64,000 nucleotides of DNA from Flavobacterium hydrophilum (lineage in GTDB: Bacteria; Bacteroidota; Bacteroidia; Flavobacteriales; Flavobacteriaceae), in NCBI RefSeq assembly GCF_003202405.1, contig NZ_QJHL01000001.1:496001-560000 (forward strand). Direction: 5' to 3'. Position numbers and translations under genes: made by a program. Positions 18,144 through 27,096 of the stretch are shown in pieces (position 1 is the first letter of the stretch; each line of letters starts with the position of its first letter). The notes beneath the pieces are model-generated. The model was not told the DNA's origin. It searched no databases and saw nothing but the letters and a program-made list of their open reading frames with translations.

Positions 18144-20216
18144 TTAAAATTTTAAACTGAAGAAATCCATTTTAGAAGCTCTCCCATCCTTAAAAACGGC
18201 TCTGATACCATATTTATAATTGGTATTAATAGTAATAGTAGGATCAGACAAACGTTTTATTTTTCCATTCAGCACCTGAATCAACTGCAAAGGCTCAGTA
18301 TCGGAAGCCTTATAAATTTCAAAACCGTTTACCTCCGTATTCGCATATTCCCATGATAAATCAATAGTATTGGTGGTTTTGTTTACTTGTGCAAAAAATC
18401 CTTTAATAGCAGGCATTACCGAATATTTAGGCACAAACACAGCCATTTCGGGCGAGGCTTTAGAGGTTAAATTACTCTCGTCTTTAGCAAAAATGGCATA
18501 ACGGTAAGTATTTCCTTCAACAACTGTTTTGTCCTGGTATTTTTCTTCTTTGTTTTTGGTATCCAGAATAAGTGTCCAGTCTTTCTGATCATTTTCTTTT
18601 CTGTATAACTGATGGCTGACCGCATCTTCGCTCTGACTGTTGACCCATTCCAGGAATACGGCACCTTCTTTTATTTCGAAATCTGAAAATATAGGAGAAG
18701 TAGGAGGGATTACATCAGGTTTTTTAATGATTAATACTTCTGAAAAATCTGACATATTGTAGCGATTATCGACAGCAATGATTTTATAATATACCTTAGG
18801 ATTTAAGTTTTTAATCTGTACTTTATCTTCATAAGCAATAGATTCATGTGGGCTTACAGTCATTTGACTGAATTCTTCCTGAGCAGTATTTCCTTTATAA
18901 ATACGGTATCCTAACAAGTCTTTTTCTTTGTTGGCTGTCCAGCTTAGTTTCACTACACCCAAACTGTCAATAATACCTTTTAGTCCCTCTGGTCTTGAAG
19001 GAGGAATAGAATCCACAGGTTGGACAAGCATAGGGAAAGAAGTTCTGTTGCTCCCTTGCTTTCCTATGGCAGTAATAGTAAAATAATTCGTTGACGAAAG
19101 TTTATTATACGTAACCGAACGATTTTTTGCAGGTATATTTTTAACAACAGTAGTATAGTTTTTATCGTCGCTGTCAGAACGATTTAATTCAAATCCGGAA
19201 ATTTCAGTATCGCCTTCTTCCGGGAATTCCCATGATAAGGTAACGGTTGTATCATCCTTAAAATCCTTGACTTTTAGGTGAGGTACAAATTTTAAAATAG
19301 TACTTCCTTTTCCTGTAATAACTGCAGAGTAAGGGCTTAATTCTCCAAATGGAGAAATTCCCTGTATTCTGTAACTGTAAGGTTTGTTGTTGGCGATAGA
19401 ATCTACATAAAAAATGCGGTTGTTATTCTCATTTTCCTGATTTAAGGAGGTGTACGGTTTGTCAGTAATTCTCTCAAAAGTCTTTTTATCTGTAGAGCGT
19501 TCAATGTAATAACTTCCGTAGACTTGGGACAACGTTTTAAAATTCCAGCTGAGCATACTGCTTTTATCAGTAAAATGAACCGTAAAATCAAGAGGTTTAG
19601 GTAAAGGCTCGTATTCTTTTAAGCCCACGAAAATTCCGCCGTAATCAATGTTTAGTTCATTTTCCGGAACATTTGACATTATCCTGTAAGCATATTTTTC
19701 ATTCATTTTGGCTGTTTTGTCTTCAAAACCCAGACCGGCTTTCTTTGCGGTCTCAAAATCTTTATCAGCACTAAACAAGGCAAATGTAAATCGCTGTTCA
19801 TTTTCTTCAGAAAGATTGACAATATTTTGGATCGTGCCTCCTCCTTCAATAGCAAAACTTTCACCATAAATAGCCTGTGCAATAATGGCAGCATTATCGT
19901 TGCTCTCGATAAGTTTTTCCCATGCTTCGAGAGGTTCAGGTTTTATAAGTTTGGCAAGAACCAGTTTTTCAGGTTGCGTTAAGGTTTTATTATCACGCGT
20001 TACGGTATATCTTTCTAATGTGTAGCCGTAAGTATTTAATTTTTTCCACGCGAGTGGTGTAGTAACAGCCCAGCGTAACAAAATTTTATCTTTTTGTACC
20101 CGGGCTATTACTTGTATTTCAGGTTTTTTTTCAGGAATAACTGCTTCTTCATTTTTACTTTGCGAAAAACTGAAACCTATTATGAAAAGAAATAGGATTG
20201 TAAATAGGGATCTCAT
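18144..20216 (-). CDS. Secreted multi-fibronectin type III protein
   Basis: 690 residues from ATG 20216, with signal peptide MRSLFTILFLFIIGFSFSQ. From about residue 210 to the end there are roughly five fibronectin type III-like repeats with recurring W, Y-x-I/L-x-R/K and Y-x-Y/I-x-A/V-x-D patterns (for example YSYRIQGISPFGELS, YYKIIAVDNRYNMS, YRYAIFAKDESNLTS, YKYGIRAVF). The first 200 residues form a separate domain opening with a strand-like IQVIARVQKDKILLRW. No sorting domain is seen at the C-terminus. It starts 2 nt after the 1598-aa gene and ends 3 nt before the next. Probably a protein-protein interaction scaffold in the envelope; no enzymatic role is suggested. Confidence 0.8.
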   Translation of the reverse strand: MRSLFTILFLFIIGFSFSQSKNEEAVIPEKKPEIQVIARVQKDKILLRWAVTTPLAWKKLNTYGYTLERYTVTRDNKTLTQPEKLVLAKLIKPEPLEAWEKLIESNDNAAIIAQAIYGESFAIEGGGTIQNIVNLSEENEQRFTFALFSADKDFETAKKAGLGFEDKTAKMNEKYAYRIMSNVPENELNIDYGGIFVGLKEYEPLPKPLDFTVHFTDKSSMLSWNFKTLSQVYGSYYIERSTDKKTFERITDKPYTSLNQENENNNRIFYVDSIANNKPYSYRIQGISPFGELSPYSAVITGKGSTILKFVPHLKVKDFKDDTTVTLSWEFPEEGDTEISGFELNRSDSDDKNYTTVVKNIPAKNRSVTYNKLSSTNYFTITAIGKQGSNRTSFPMLVQPVDSIPPSRPEGLKGIIDSLGVVKLSWTANKEKDLLGYRIYKGNTAQEEFSQMTVSPHESIAYEDKVQIKNLNPKVYYKIIAVDNRYNMSDFSEVLIIKKPDVIPPTSPIFSDFEIKEGAVFLEWVNSQSEDAVSHQLYRKENDQKDWTLILDTKNKEEKYQDKTVVEGNTYRYAIFAKDESNLTSKASPEMAVFVPKYSVMPAIKGFFAQVNKTTNTIDLSWEYANTEVNGFEIYKASDTEPLQLIQVLNGKIKRLSDPTITINTNYKYGIRAVFKDGRASKMDFFSLKF

Positions 20217-20218
20217 GC

Positions 20219-23200
20219 TTAATTTGATTTGTTGAAAGTAAAAATAGAACTGGTTCCTGCCTGTCCGCCAGGTAGGGTATATTTCAGTTTAATGTTATAA
20301 AGTCCTTTTTTGAGATAAGGAAATTCTCCATTTATGATGTAATCATATTTTGCGATCATGGCCTGATTGGATGAATTAAGATATTTGTTTACAACTTTAT
20401 AACGTAAATCGATAAAATCATTTTTAAAATAAAATGGCAGGTTGTAACGATAGGGCAGGTATTCTTTTAGCATAAAGCTGGTAGGATTGTTAAAGATATA
20501 ATCCTGATACCATGCCATGGTTTCCACACCTTTTACAGGAGGAACACCTAAACTGATATTGGCAGCCTTGTCCAGTTTTAAATCAGCTTCCAGAGGATAT
20601 CCCTTATAAATAAGCGGATAGATTTCATTGTTATAATAACTGTTGTCTAAAATAGCTTCAGTACTTACTAAGGGTTGAAATAATGTTTTTGCATTACCAA
20701 TAAGTTCTGCTTCATCAAAAGGTTCGGTTGAACTATTTAAGGATTGTAAAGCATGCACATCCATGTAAATAATTTCTACTAATGTTTGTTTAGGTTTTTT
20801 TGCAGCCATTTTTTCCTGAAAAGTATTGTATTGACTGGTGTTGAAATTGTATTGTACTAACTCAATGGATTCTGCACCGGAAACAACTTCTTTAAGTTCA
20901 TTGTCTTTTACATCTACATTGTTATCGTCAGTAAGATTTTGAGTTTGGTAATTTTCGGTTAAATTACCATTGGCGTCATTTTGTTTCTCCAGTGTCATTA
21001 ACGATAAATTATAAGGTTTTGTCGCTTCCAATACAGGCAAATCAACAATCACTTTTTTCAAATCCGTATTATATCTAATCGCGGTGTTGGTTGTTTTATT
21101 TCCGGTTTTGTAAAAAGCTTGTTGGGATTGACCTGGCTTTAATTCAAACAAATACGACTGACCTTGTTTTAATACGATATATGCTTCTTTGCTTTCGTTT
21201 TGGTATACATATTTCTGATCAAATACAGGATAGCTGTAAGCAATATTGTTTACCGGAATGTTTTTAGGTGCTGCACCTGTGGTAAAGTTTCGGACTTCGT
21301 TTTCCATAGCAACCTGCCCTTCATCCATAATGGTTTTCCAGGTACCATTTACATTTTCCTGGAAGCTTACTTTAGCAGTTACCACTAAATTAGAATTCTG
21401 AGGTAAAACTTCACTGGAGTTAAAGCTTAATAAGTCTTTAGTGCTGTTCCAGCTTATAGTACCAATTACGGGAACACCGTCTTTTTTGATGGTATATTCT
21501 TCCAGTTTGAGTCGGTATGTTTTGGTTCCTTTATCATCTTCAAGGGTAAAGTTTTTATCTACAGGCATATTAAAGGCAACTTGTGGAATTGCAAAAACAT
21601 CAACATCTTTTGATCCTTCGGTTGGGGTAACGTCAGCAATAGATTTTAATCCTGCTAATGGATCGGCATTTATAAATTCGCATTCTTTTCCAAACTGTAA
21701 TTTAAATCGGAAACTGCCTCGTATGGCTCCTCCGAGTATGCTAAACTTACCGGCCATATAACCACGGATCCATAACGGATTAGGCAATTTGGCCTGCAGT
21801 AAAACAGCACCTCCTCCTTTGATAATCGATATTTTCTTGCGGACGAAAAGTAATTTTATGTTGATGCCCAGCTCTCCCTGCAGATAGGCATAAGATTGTC
21901 CATTAGCATACCATCCGTTCAAACCAATTTGTCCGGAGCCTTTACATTCAGCCTCACCGTAATCTTTTACCATAATATCAAATCCAAATCCGGCTTGAAA
22001 ATTGGCATAAAACATTAAAAAACTCAAATTACCGGTTTTAATGCTGAAATCAGACCCAAATGCAAATCCTCTTCCTGCATCAATCATATTTTCATTACGC
22101 ATATAATCGAGTTTGGATGCATCCACTCCCAAAAGTTGTGCAACTATAGCAGGAGGTGGCGGACTGGCAGGAATATCGTCACCTAACATAAAGTAACCGC
22201 CGGCTTCTACTTCAATTGATGCTACGGCTAATTTAATGCCTAATCGGTCAGTTGGAGTTCCCATATGGATGTACCACTTATCCGGTCCAAAATGTAATAC
22301 GGCCCATCCGGCTCTGTTGCCGGATGCACGGCCTTTTATAAAACCTCCTGGAGTATCAATATATAAATCAAAAGACCCGTGTAAAGTTTTGGCTCTGAAA
22401 TCATATTCTATAGCAGCAAAAGCATTGATTCCCATGGAACTTTTCACATCATTCGGATACAACGTAGCTGCAGCTTCTGATAAATTAGAGGTTTTCAGCG
22501 CTTCTAAGGCTACTTTGGACATCAGGCTTTCATTTTCGGCTACTGCTTTTAAAGCGCCTTGCAGTTCTTCTGCACCTGGTATTTCAAATGGCTGCATCAC
22601 ATGGCCTTCTCCATAAATACTGATTCTGTTGATGCCCCCGTGATTGTTAAAGGCGATTTCAAAACCGGCACCTCCCCAAAAAGCATCGGCAGTAGCGGTT
22701 CCGGCAAATTTGATCATGGCTTTTACCCCAAGACCGGAGTCGGCATCTGGAACATAATTAGATCCTGAAGCGGCAAATCGATTACTGTAACCGTCTTTTT
22801 TCATTCGGTAATAAGCACCTCCGCCAAAACCTTTAAAAGTAATAGCGCCAGCTGGGATATTAAGGTTATCCACCATAGCATCTACATACCAGTATCTAAA
22901 AGTGGTAGAACCAAAAATAGCATTGGCCTCAACAGATATTCCTCCTGAAAAATCAGCTTTCAGTGATCCCTTAAAACCTTTGCCGTAAACAGGGTCATTG
23001 TCCATTATCTCAATGCTTCCCTTGAATTTCATGCCGCCTAAGTCCGCAGCAATATCTACCCGTTCAAATTTTAAATGAGAAAATTTCCACTTTTGGATGC
23101 CATCGTCTTTTCCAAATTTACCTACGACATTAAACCTTGTCCGCCCGCTAAATTGATCTTTCATCAAATTAACAGATAGATCTATTTTTAAAGAAGCTGA

Positions 23201-25015
23201 TACATCATCTGCTATAAGGGCAATTTCATGGATGGTGATTGGGAAATTGGCAACTTTAGAAGAATTCGGATCAGTTTCGGCTTCATTTTTATAACCAAAG
23301 TACTTCGCTTTGAAAATTGGGGTTACAGTCTGTAATTCCAAATCTTGAAACAGGATACCCTGAAATGCAACAGCTCCTTTTTCATCTTCATCTTCATCTT
23401 CTTCTTTGGCAGGGACAGGAGTGGTGGCAGCAGGAGTAGTAGTTTTTACTTGTGTCCCCTGAGCCATAGGGATTCCCATACCGGATAATTCAGGACTTTT
23501 GGTTTCCGGTTCCTGATCGGCATTGGGTTTGTTGCTTCCTTTTATGGTAATGCTTCCATTCAAAAAAGCTTTCGGTAAAAACTTGCCTTCCTTTACTTTT
23601 AATTCGATATAAGATCCTTTGTCAAATCTGGCAGTGGCTTTAAAAGCCTGAAAACAGACGTTTTCACTTACTTCTGCTTTTAATAAATATTCATTGTCAA
23701 CCGGGTTGATAAGGGCATTATAAGCAATTTCACCACGTGTTTTGGAGGCACATTTTTTAGATTTATCCGATAATGGCAAAACAATAGCGCCATTAAATTT
23801 GGCATGCATTAACGAATTTGCCCGGAATTCCATTTCGATATGATCAACAGAAAACTGCCAGCCTGCGGCACTGCCTTTTCCTAAATCGAGGACATTGTCG
23901 GCAGAGAAATTTCCCGAAACGCCCATTCGGTCAATTAACAGATTGGTTGCTTTAAAAGTAAGTCGGTTATCGGTTCCTTTCTCTTTGAATTGGGATGGAA
24001 GAACTACCTTTAAAGAACTTACAAACAATCCTCTCCATAAATTCTCATTCCCGGGTACCAGGTAATCTTTTTGATAATCTTTGGGCCAGACTATAGAACT
24101 GGAATTGTGAAGGTCGCTAAAATCAATTACGGCTTTGTTCAGTTCAAAACAGGTTCCTTTATAATTGGTCAGTTGAAAAGTAGGCAGGGATATTTCTATC
24201 AGGATATCATTCCAGTTGGATACAATAGTTTTAAAGGAAGCCTGAACTCGTTTTTCAGATGGAAGCGGATTGTAACTGGCATCTACCGGTTCTAATAAAT
24301 TTCTCGAAAAAACGATATCGGCCTCAAGCCCCAGTTCCTTAAAACCATTACAGTCTATAGTAACATACGTTTTATTCTTGATTTCTCCGGTATCCATATT
24401 CATACCGCCTTTTAAAATCAGCAATAAATTCTCACCGTTGATTTTTATAGGAACATCACCCAGTAAAACCAGATTAGTGTCTCCGACTAAGCCGCCTTTA
24501 TGTGAAAGTTTAATATTGTTGGCTCCAAAAAATAATTGCTTCTGTTTTCCACCTTCATCTGTTTGAGGAAGAGTAATCCTTACAAAAGCGGTTAGTTCGG
24601 TATATTCCGGAGTAAATTTGGCATTGCTGATGCCTAACAGGTATTGTATGCCGCCAATGGTTTTTTTGATTCCTAACGGCAGTGTCGAAAGTTTTTTGGG
24701 TTCCAGAAAATCGGTAAGAAGACTCATGTTCTTGTCGATTTCTTCGCAGGTTGACATAGCCTTGCCTAAATCGTCGCTCGTCTGGGCCGAAATCGGAAAA
24801 TGGCTTTGAATAAAAGAACTGGTAAATTCACTTTCTGCAGGAGCCGATATCGAAAATGGGCTAAGGACAGGATGCTGCTTTTGTGAGATGCTGTTTAATG
24901 ACGCAGTTTGTTTCTTTTGGGTAGCGATTGTATCGTTAGAAAAACAAGGGCTGCTGCTAATAAATAAAGCAATATAGAATATACAATAAAAGAACTTCAG
25001 AGTAATTTTTTTCAA
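20219..25015 (-). CDS. 1598-aa exported beta-rich protein, first gene of the operon
   Basis: The frame begins at a TTG (25015) read as Met-Lys-Lys; no ATG occurs in frame until about residue 87, and the signal peptide (KKITLKFFYCIFYIALFISSS) starts directly at the TTG, so the rare start is favoured. Residues of roughly 90 to 1120 are long runs of amphipathic beta strands with Gly-rich turns (GGAYYRMKK, GSFRFKLQFG), broken by an acidic/Pro/Thr linker near residue 540 (KEEDEDEDEKG). Residues about 1125-1250 look like a bacterial Ig-like (Big_5-type) domain opening at ADVTPTEGSKDV. The C-terminal 350 residues are a further mixed domain. No known family is recognised. As first gene of the operon it may be the main structural or outer-membrane-facing component; this is inference. 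Confidence 0.75.
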   Translation of the reverse strand: MKKITLKFFYCIFYIALFISSSPCFSNDTIATQKKQTASLNSISQKQHPVLSPFSISAPAESEFTSSFIQSHFPISAQTSDDLGKAMSTCEEIDKNMSLLTDFLEPKKLSTLPLGIKKTIGGIQYLLGISNAKFTPEYTELTAFVRITLPQTDEGGKQKQLFFGANNIKLSHKGGLVGDTNLVLLGDVPIKINGENLLLILKGGMNMDTGEIKNKTYVTIDCNGFKELGLEADIVFSRNLLEPVDASYNPLPSEKRVQASFKTIVSNWNDILIEISLPTFQLTNYKGTCFELNKAVIDFSDLHNSSSIVWPKDYQKDYLVPGNENLWRGLFVSSLKVVLPSQFKEKGTDNRLTFKATNLLIDRMGVSGNFSADNVLDLGKGSAAGWQFSVDHIEMEFRANSLMHAKFNGAIVLPLSDKSKKCASKTRGEIAYNALINPVDNEYLLKAEVSENVCFQAFKATARFDKGSYIELKVKEGKFLPKAFLNGSITIKGSNKPNADQEPETKSPELSGMGIPMAQGTQVKTTTPAATTPVPAKEEDEDEDEKGAVAFQGILFQDLELQTVTPIFKAKYFGYKNEAETDPNSSKVANFPITIHEIALIADDVSASLKIDLSVNLMKDQFSGRTRFNVVGKFGKDDGIQKWKFSHLKFERVDIAADLGGMKFKGSIEIMDNDPVYGKGFKGSLKADFSGGISVEANAIFGSTTFRYWYVDAMVDNLNIPAGAITFKGFGGGAYYRMKKDGYSNRFAASGSNYVPDADSGLGVKAMIKFAGTATADAFWGGAGFEIAFNNHGGINRISIYGEGHVMQPFEIPGAEELQGALKAVAENESLMSKVALEALKTSNLSEAAATLYPNDVKSSMGINAFAAIEYDFRAKTLHGSFDLYIDTPGGFIKGRASGNRAGWAVLHFGPDKWYIHMGTPTDRLGIKLAVASIEVEAGGYFMLGDDIPASPPPPAIVAQLLGVDASKLDYMRNENMIDAGRGFAFGSDFSIKTGNLSFLMFYANFQAGFGFDIMVKDYGEAECKGSGQIGLNGWYANGQSYAYLQGELGINIKLLFVRKKISIIKGGGAVLLQAKLPNPLWIRGYMAGKFSILGGAIRGSFRFKLQFGKECEFINADPLAGLKSIADVTPTEGSKDVDVFAIPQVAFNMPVDKNFTLEDDKGTKTYRLKLEEYTIKKDGVPVIGTISWNSTKDLLSFNSSEVLPQNSNLVVTAKVSFQENVNGTWKTIMDEGQVAMENEVRNFTTGAAPKNIPVNNIAYSYPVFDQKYVYQNESKEAYIVLKQGQSYLFELKPGQSQQAFYKTGNKTTNTAIRYNTDLKKVIVDLPVLEATKPYNLSLMTLEKQNDANGNLTENYQTQNLTDDNNVDVKDNELKEVVSGAESIELVQYNFNTSQYNTFQEKMAAKKPKQTLVEIIYMDVHALQSLNSSTEPFDEAELIGNAKTLFQPLVSTEAILDNSYYNNEIYPLIYKGYPLEADLKLDKAANISLGVPPVKGVETMAWYQDYIFNNPTSFMLKEYLPYRYNLPFYFKNDFIDLRYKVVNKYLNSSNQAMIAKYDYIINGEFPYLKKGLYNIKLKYTLPGGQAGTSSIFTFNKSN

Positions 25016-25100
25016 TGTCAGACAGGTTAAGGTGGCAGATAAGGTTTATAGACAATAATATTTATGTAAATAAACACTTATGTAATCGATTAACGGCGGT

Positions 25101-25108
25101 CAAATATA
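25101..25108 (-). promoter_or_regulatory. Bacteroidota -7 box for the eight-gene operon
   Basis: On the minus strand the sequence TATATTTG matches the Bacteroidota -7 consensus TAnnTTTG. A start of transcription near 25095 would give an 80-nt leader before the TTG start at 25015. I see no convincing -33 TTTG at the expected spacing. Confidence 0.5.
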
Positions 25109-25266
25109 GAATAAAATTAACAGGAAAAAATAGAATTTTTAAACTTTTTTTTAACATGTTTTTTAAGATGAATTTAAAAGCATGTATGTAATTATGTACA
25201 GGAATTCGAAATTCTTTTAGGGAAAAAATGGAGCTTTTTTAGCACAATACGGCTTAAATTTATTTG

Positions 25267-25878
25267 TTAAACCCTTCTGAAGGTTAGGTTGATTCTGGGT
25301 AATACATCTCGTGCGGTTTTAGGTACCTGATGTTGCCAGAAGCTGTTGGTAGAGCCTGCCATCAGCAAAAAAGTGCCATGATGTAAAGGGATTTCAAGCT
25401 GGGGAACCTCTTTACTGAATTTATGACGAAGCCGGAACATTCTCGTTTCTCCAAAAGTAACAGATGCGATATCCATGTTTTTATTACTGCTCATCGTCTT
25501 GTCGCTATGCCACCCGACACCGTCATTTCCGTTTCTGTAAAGATTAAGGAGTACAGCGTTAAAGTGTATACAAGTTTCCATTTCCACACGTTTGTGGATG
25601 TTTTGCAGTTCGGCTGGCCAATCTGAATTATTTTCTTCCTCATTTAAATTAGCGTTGCTATACCACGAAACCATTCTGGGTGCGGTAACTATTTTGTCAT
25701 ACATAGGCATATCATATTCCTGCCATTGCGTTTGGTTGAGTAAAGTTGTATAATAGTAGTCGGATTCTTCTTTCGAAAAAAAATTGTCAATCAGGAGCAG
25801 GTCAGCATCAGGAACTTCAAATATTTTTTTCCCTCCAGTACCGCTCGAAAATAGTTCGGTATCGTCAAAGAGTGTCAT
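25267..25878 (-). CDS. AlkB-like 2-oxoglutarate/Fe(II) dioxygenase (DNA alkylation repair)
   Basis: 203 residues from ATG 25878, the usual size for ALKBH2/3-like bacterial proteins. The Fe(II) ligands are visible as WHSDK (H124, D126) and WQHQVPKT (H183), and the 2-oxoglutarate-binding arginines as RINLTFR (R195, R201). PRMVSWYS near 67-74 and the GWHSD context fit the nucleic-acid substrate lid of AlkB. The family oxidatively removes methyl groups from 1-methyladenine and 3-methylcytosine in DNA or RNA. It is transcribed divergently from an S24 repressor over an 84-bp gap containing a palindromic operator, so it is probably repressed by that regulator and induced on DNA damage. No signal peptide; cytoplasmic. 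Confidence 0.9.
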   Translation of the reverse strand: MTLFDDTELFSSGTGGKKIFEVPDADLLLIDNFFSKEESDYYYTTLLNQTQWQEYDMPMYDKIVTAPRMVSWYSNANLNEEENNSDWPAELQNIHKRVEMETCIHFNAVLLNLYRNGNDGVGWHSDKTMSSNKNMDIASVTFGETRMFRLRHKFSKEVPQLEIPLHHGTFLLMAGSTNSFWQHQVPKTARDVLPRINLTFRRV

Positions 25879-25897
25879 TTTTATTGTTTTAGAAAAA

Positions 25898-25905
25898 CAA
25901 AATTA
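25898..25905 (-). promoter_or_regulatory. -7 box for the AlkB-like gene
   Basis: Minus-strand TAATTTTG matches TAnnTTTG and lies 20 nt upstream of the AlkB-like start codon at 25878. A half-site (GTAACAA) of the neighbouring palindrome lies just upstream at about 25915, so the repressor could act on this promoter too. Confidence 0.45.
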
Positions 25906-25928
25906 ATACAGTTGGTAACAATTTTTTG

Positions 25929-25936
25929 TATATTTG
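25929..25936 (+). promoter_or_regulatory. -7 box for the S24 repressor gene
   Basis: TATATTTG is a perfect match to the Bacteroidota -7 consensus and sits 26 nt upstream of the ATG at 25963. The predicted transcription start falls inside the palindrome 25939-25953. Confidence 0.6.
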
Positions 25937-25938
25937 CG

Positions 25939-25953
25939 GTTACAAATTGTAAC
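25939..25953. promoter_or_regulatory. Palindromic operator between AlkB-like gene and repressor
   Basis: GTTACAA-A-TTGTAAC is an inverted repeat with two perfect 7-nt arms and a 1-nt centre. A related half-site, GTAACAA, occurs 15-25 nt to the left. Its position directly downstream of the -7 box fits an operator for autorepression by the XRE-S24 protein and co-control of the divergent dioxygenase gene. Binding is inferred. Confidence 0.6.
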
Positions 25954-25962
25954 AAATCTATT

Positions 25963-26730
25963 ATGTCCTTATTTTCAGATAACATTAGGGTTTTAAGGGT
26001 TAGGCAAAAAATCTCACAGGAGAAACTCGCAGAAAATCTTCAGATTACCAGAGGGAGATATGTCAAATACGAAGATGGCACTTCTGAAGCTCCGTATGAA
26101 ATTTTAAAAAAAATAGCATGGTACTATCACATGAGTATCGATTTGATTCTTTCGGTAGATATCCGAAAAATAGACATGCATCATTTACTGAAGCTTGAAA
26201 ACAACAGGCTGGTTTTGCCGATTATGGTAGATCATCAGGGAGAAAATTTTATTGAAATAGTAACCCAAAAAGTAAAAGCAGGTTATCTTAATGGGTATGC
26301 AGATCCCGAATATATCGAAAGTCTCCAGCAAATTTCTCTTCCTTTTCTGGGACCGGGTAAACATAGGGGATTCCCTGTCGAAGGAGATTCAATGCCGCCA
26401 CATGAAGACGGAAGCATCATTGTAGGTCGTTATATAGAAAGATTGGGTGATGTACAGGATGGCAAAACCTATATCCTCATTACTAAAAATGAAGGAATGG
26501 TATACAAGCGCCTTAATAAAAATAAAAAAAATGCTTTGGTGTTGGAATCAGATAATAATTTTTATCCAAATTATGAGGTCAGGCTCTCAGACATTATAGA
26601 AATCTGGGAATACCGTTGCAATATAGGGCGGACAGATAAAAAGCAGGAATTAAATGAAATTGAAGACCTGAAAGAATTGATTTTAGAAGTAAAAAGGGAA
26701 GTAAGGGAAATACGGAATAATAAACCGTAA
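25963..26730 (+). CDS. XRE-family repressor with LexA-like S24 autopeptidase domain
   Basis: 255 residues counting from ATG 25963 (MSLFSDNIRVL), chosen over an upstream TTG at 25912 because the HTH begins there and the operator would otherwise be coding. Residues 1-60 form an XRE helix-turn-helix (SQEKLAENLQITRGRYVKYE). After a linker, KAGYLNGYADPEYIE contains an Ala-Gly bond of the LexA cleavage type. FPVEGDSM gives the catalytic Ser, and GMVYKRL the general-base Lys. A short charged coiled-coil-like tail ends the protein. The family represses DNA-damage or phage genes until RecA-stimulated self-cleavage. With the AlkB-like gene divergent across a palindrome, a damage-responsive repair switch is the likely role. 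Confidence 0.88.
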   Translation: MSLFSDNIRVLRVRQKISQEKLAENLQITRGRYVKYEDGTSEAPYEILKKIAWYYHMSIDLILSVDIRKIDMHHLLKLENNRLVLPIMVDHQGENFIEIVTQKVKAGYLNGYADPEYIESLQQISLPFLGPGKHRGFPVEGDSMPPHEDGSIIVGRYIERLGDVQDGKTYILITKNEGMVYKRLNKNKKNALVLESDNNFYPNYEVRLSDIIEIWEYRCNIGRTDKKQELNEIEDLKELILEVKREVREIRNNKP

Positions 26731-26768
26731 ATATGTTTTTTTAGTTTAAAACGGAATTTTGCATCCCG

Positions 26769-26948
26769 TTATGAATCTGCCGGTACAAGCACAGACTCCA
26801 TGAATTTTCCGGTAATGATGGTTCCTTCCTCATCTTCCCATTGGGTAATGACATTTTCAATCAATTCAGGTTCAAATCCGATTACTTTCATGACAGGGCC
26901 GCCAAATTCTTGTCGGACATTCTGATTTTTTTTAAAAATAGCATTCAT
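26769..26948 (-). CDS. Small DUF2158 (YodC-like) protein
   Basis: 59-residue frame from ATG 26948 to TAA at 26769. The sequence contains FGGPVMKVIGFE, TQWEDEEGTIITGKF and ends PADS. The GGPVMxV core followed by a W-containing strand (here TQWEDEEG) matches my knowledge of the DUF2158/YodC family of small cytoplasmic beta-barrel-like proteins of unknown function. It runs convergently with the S24 repressor gene with a 38-nt gap, and has a hairpin leader and a possible own promoter upstream. Too short for many gene callers. Confidence 0.7.
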   Translation of the reverse strand: MNAIFKKNQNVRQEFGGPVMKVIGFEPELIENVITQWEDEEGTIITGKFMESVLVPADS

Positions 26949-26978
26949 ATATTTTAATTTTTAATTTGACCGTATAGG

Positions 26979-27008
26979 GTCTGAAATCCTCCTACGCAGA
27001 TTTCAGAC
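26979..27008 (-). repeat. Perfect 10-bp inverted repeat in the leader of the DUF2158 gene
   Basis: Arms GTCTGAAATC (26979-26988) and GATTTCAGAC (26999-27008) are perfect complements around a 10-nt loop. On the minus-strand transcript it forms a stem-loop 30 nt before the DUF2158 start codon. No T-run follows on either strand, so it is more likely a leader structure or operator than a terminator. Confidence 0.6.
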
Positions 27009-27088
27009 AATTAAATCATTAACTCTGATAATTCAAAAATAAGAGGAGCAGGGGCAAAATCATTTATAAGATAACGCTGTTTTATTAT

Positions 27089-27096
27089 CAAATTTA
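27089..27096 (-). promoter_or_regulatory. Possible -7 box for the DUF2158 gene
   Basis: Minus-strand TAAATTTG matches TAnnTTTG and would give a leader of about 135 nt that includes the inverted repeat at 26979-27008. No clear -33 element. Confidence 0.35.
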
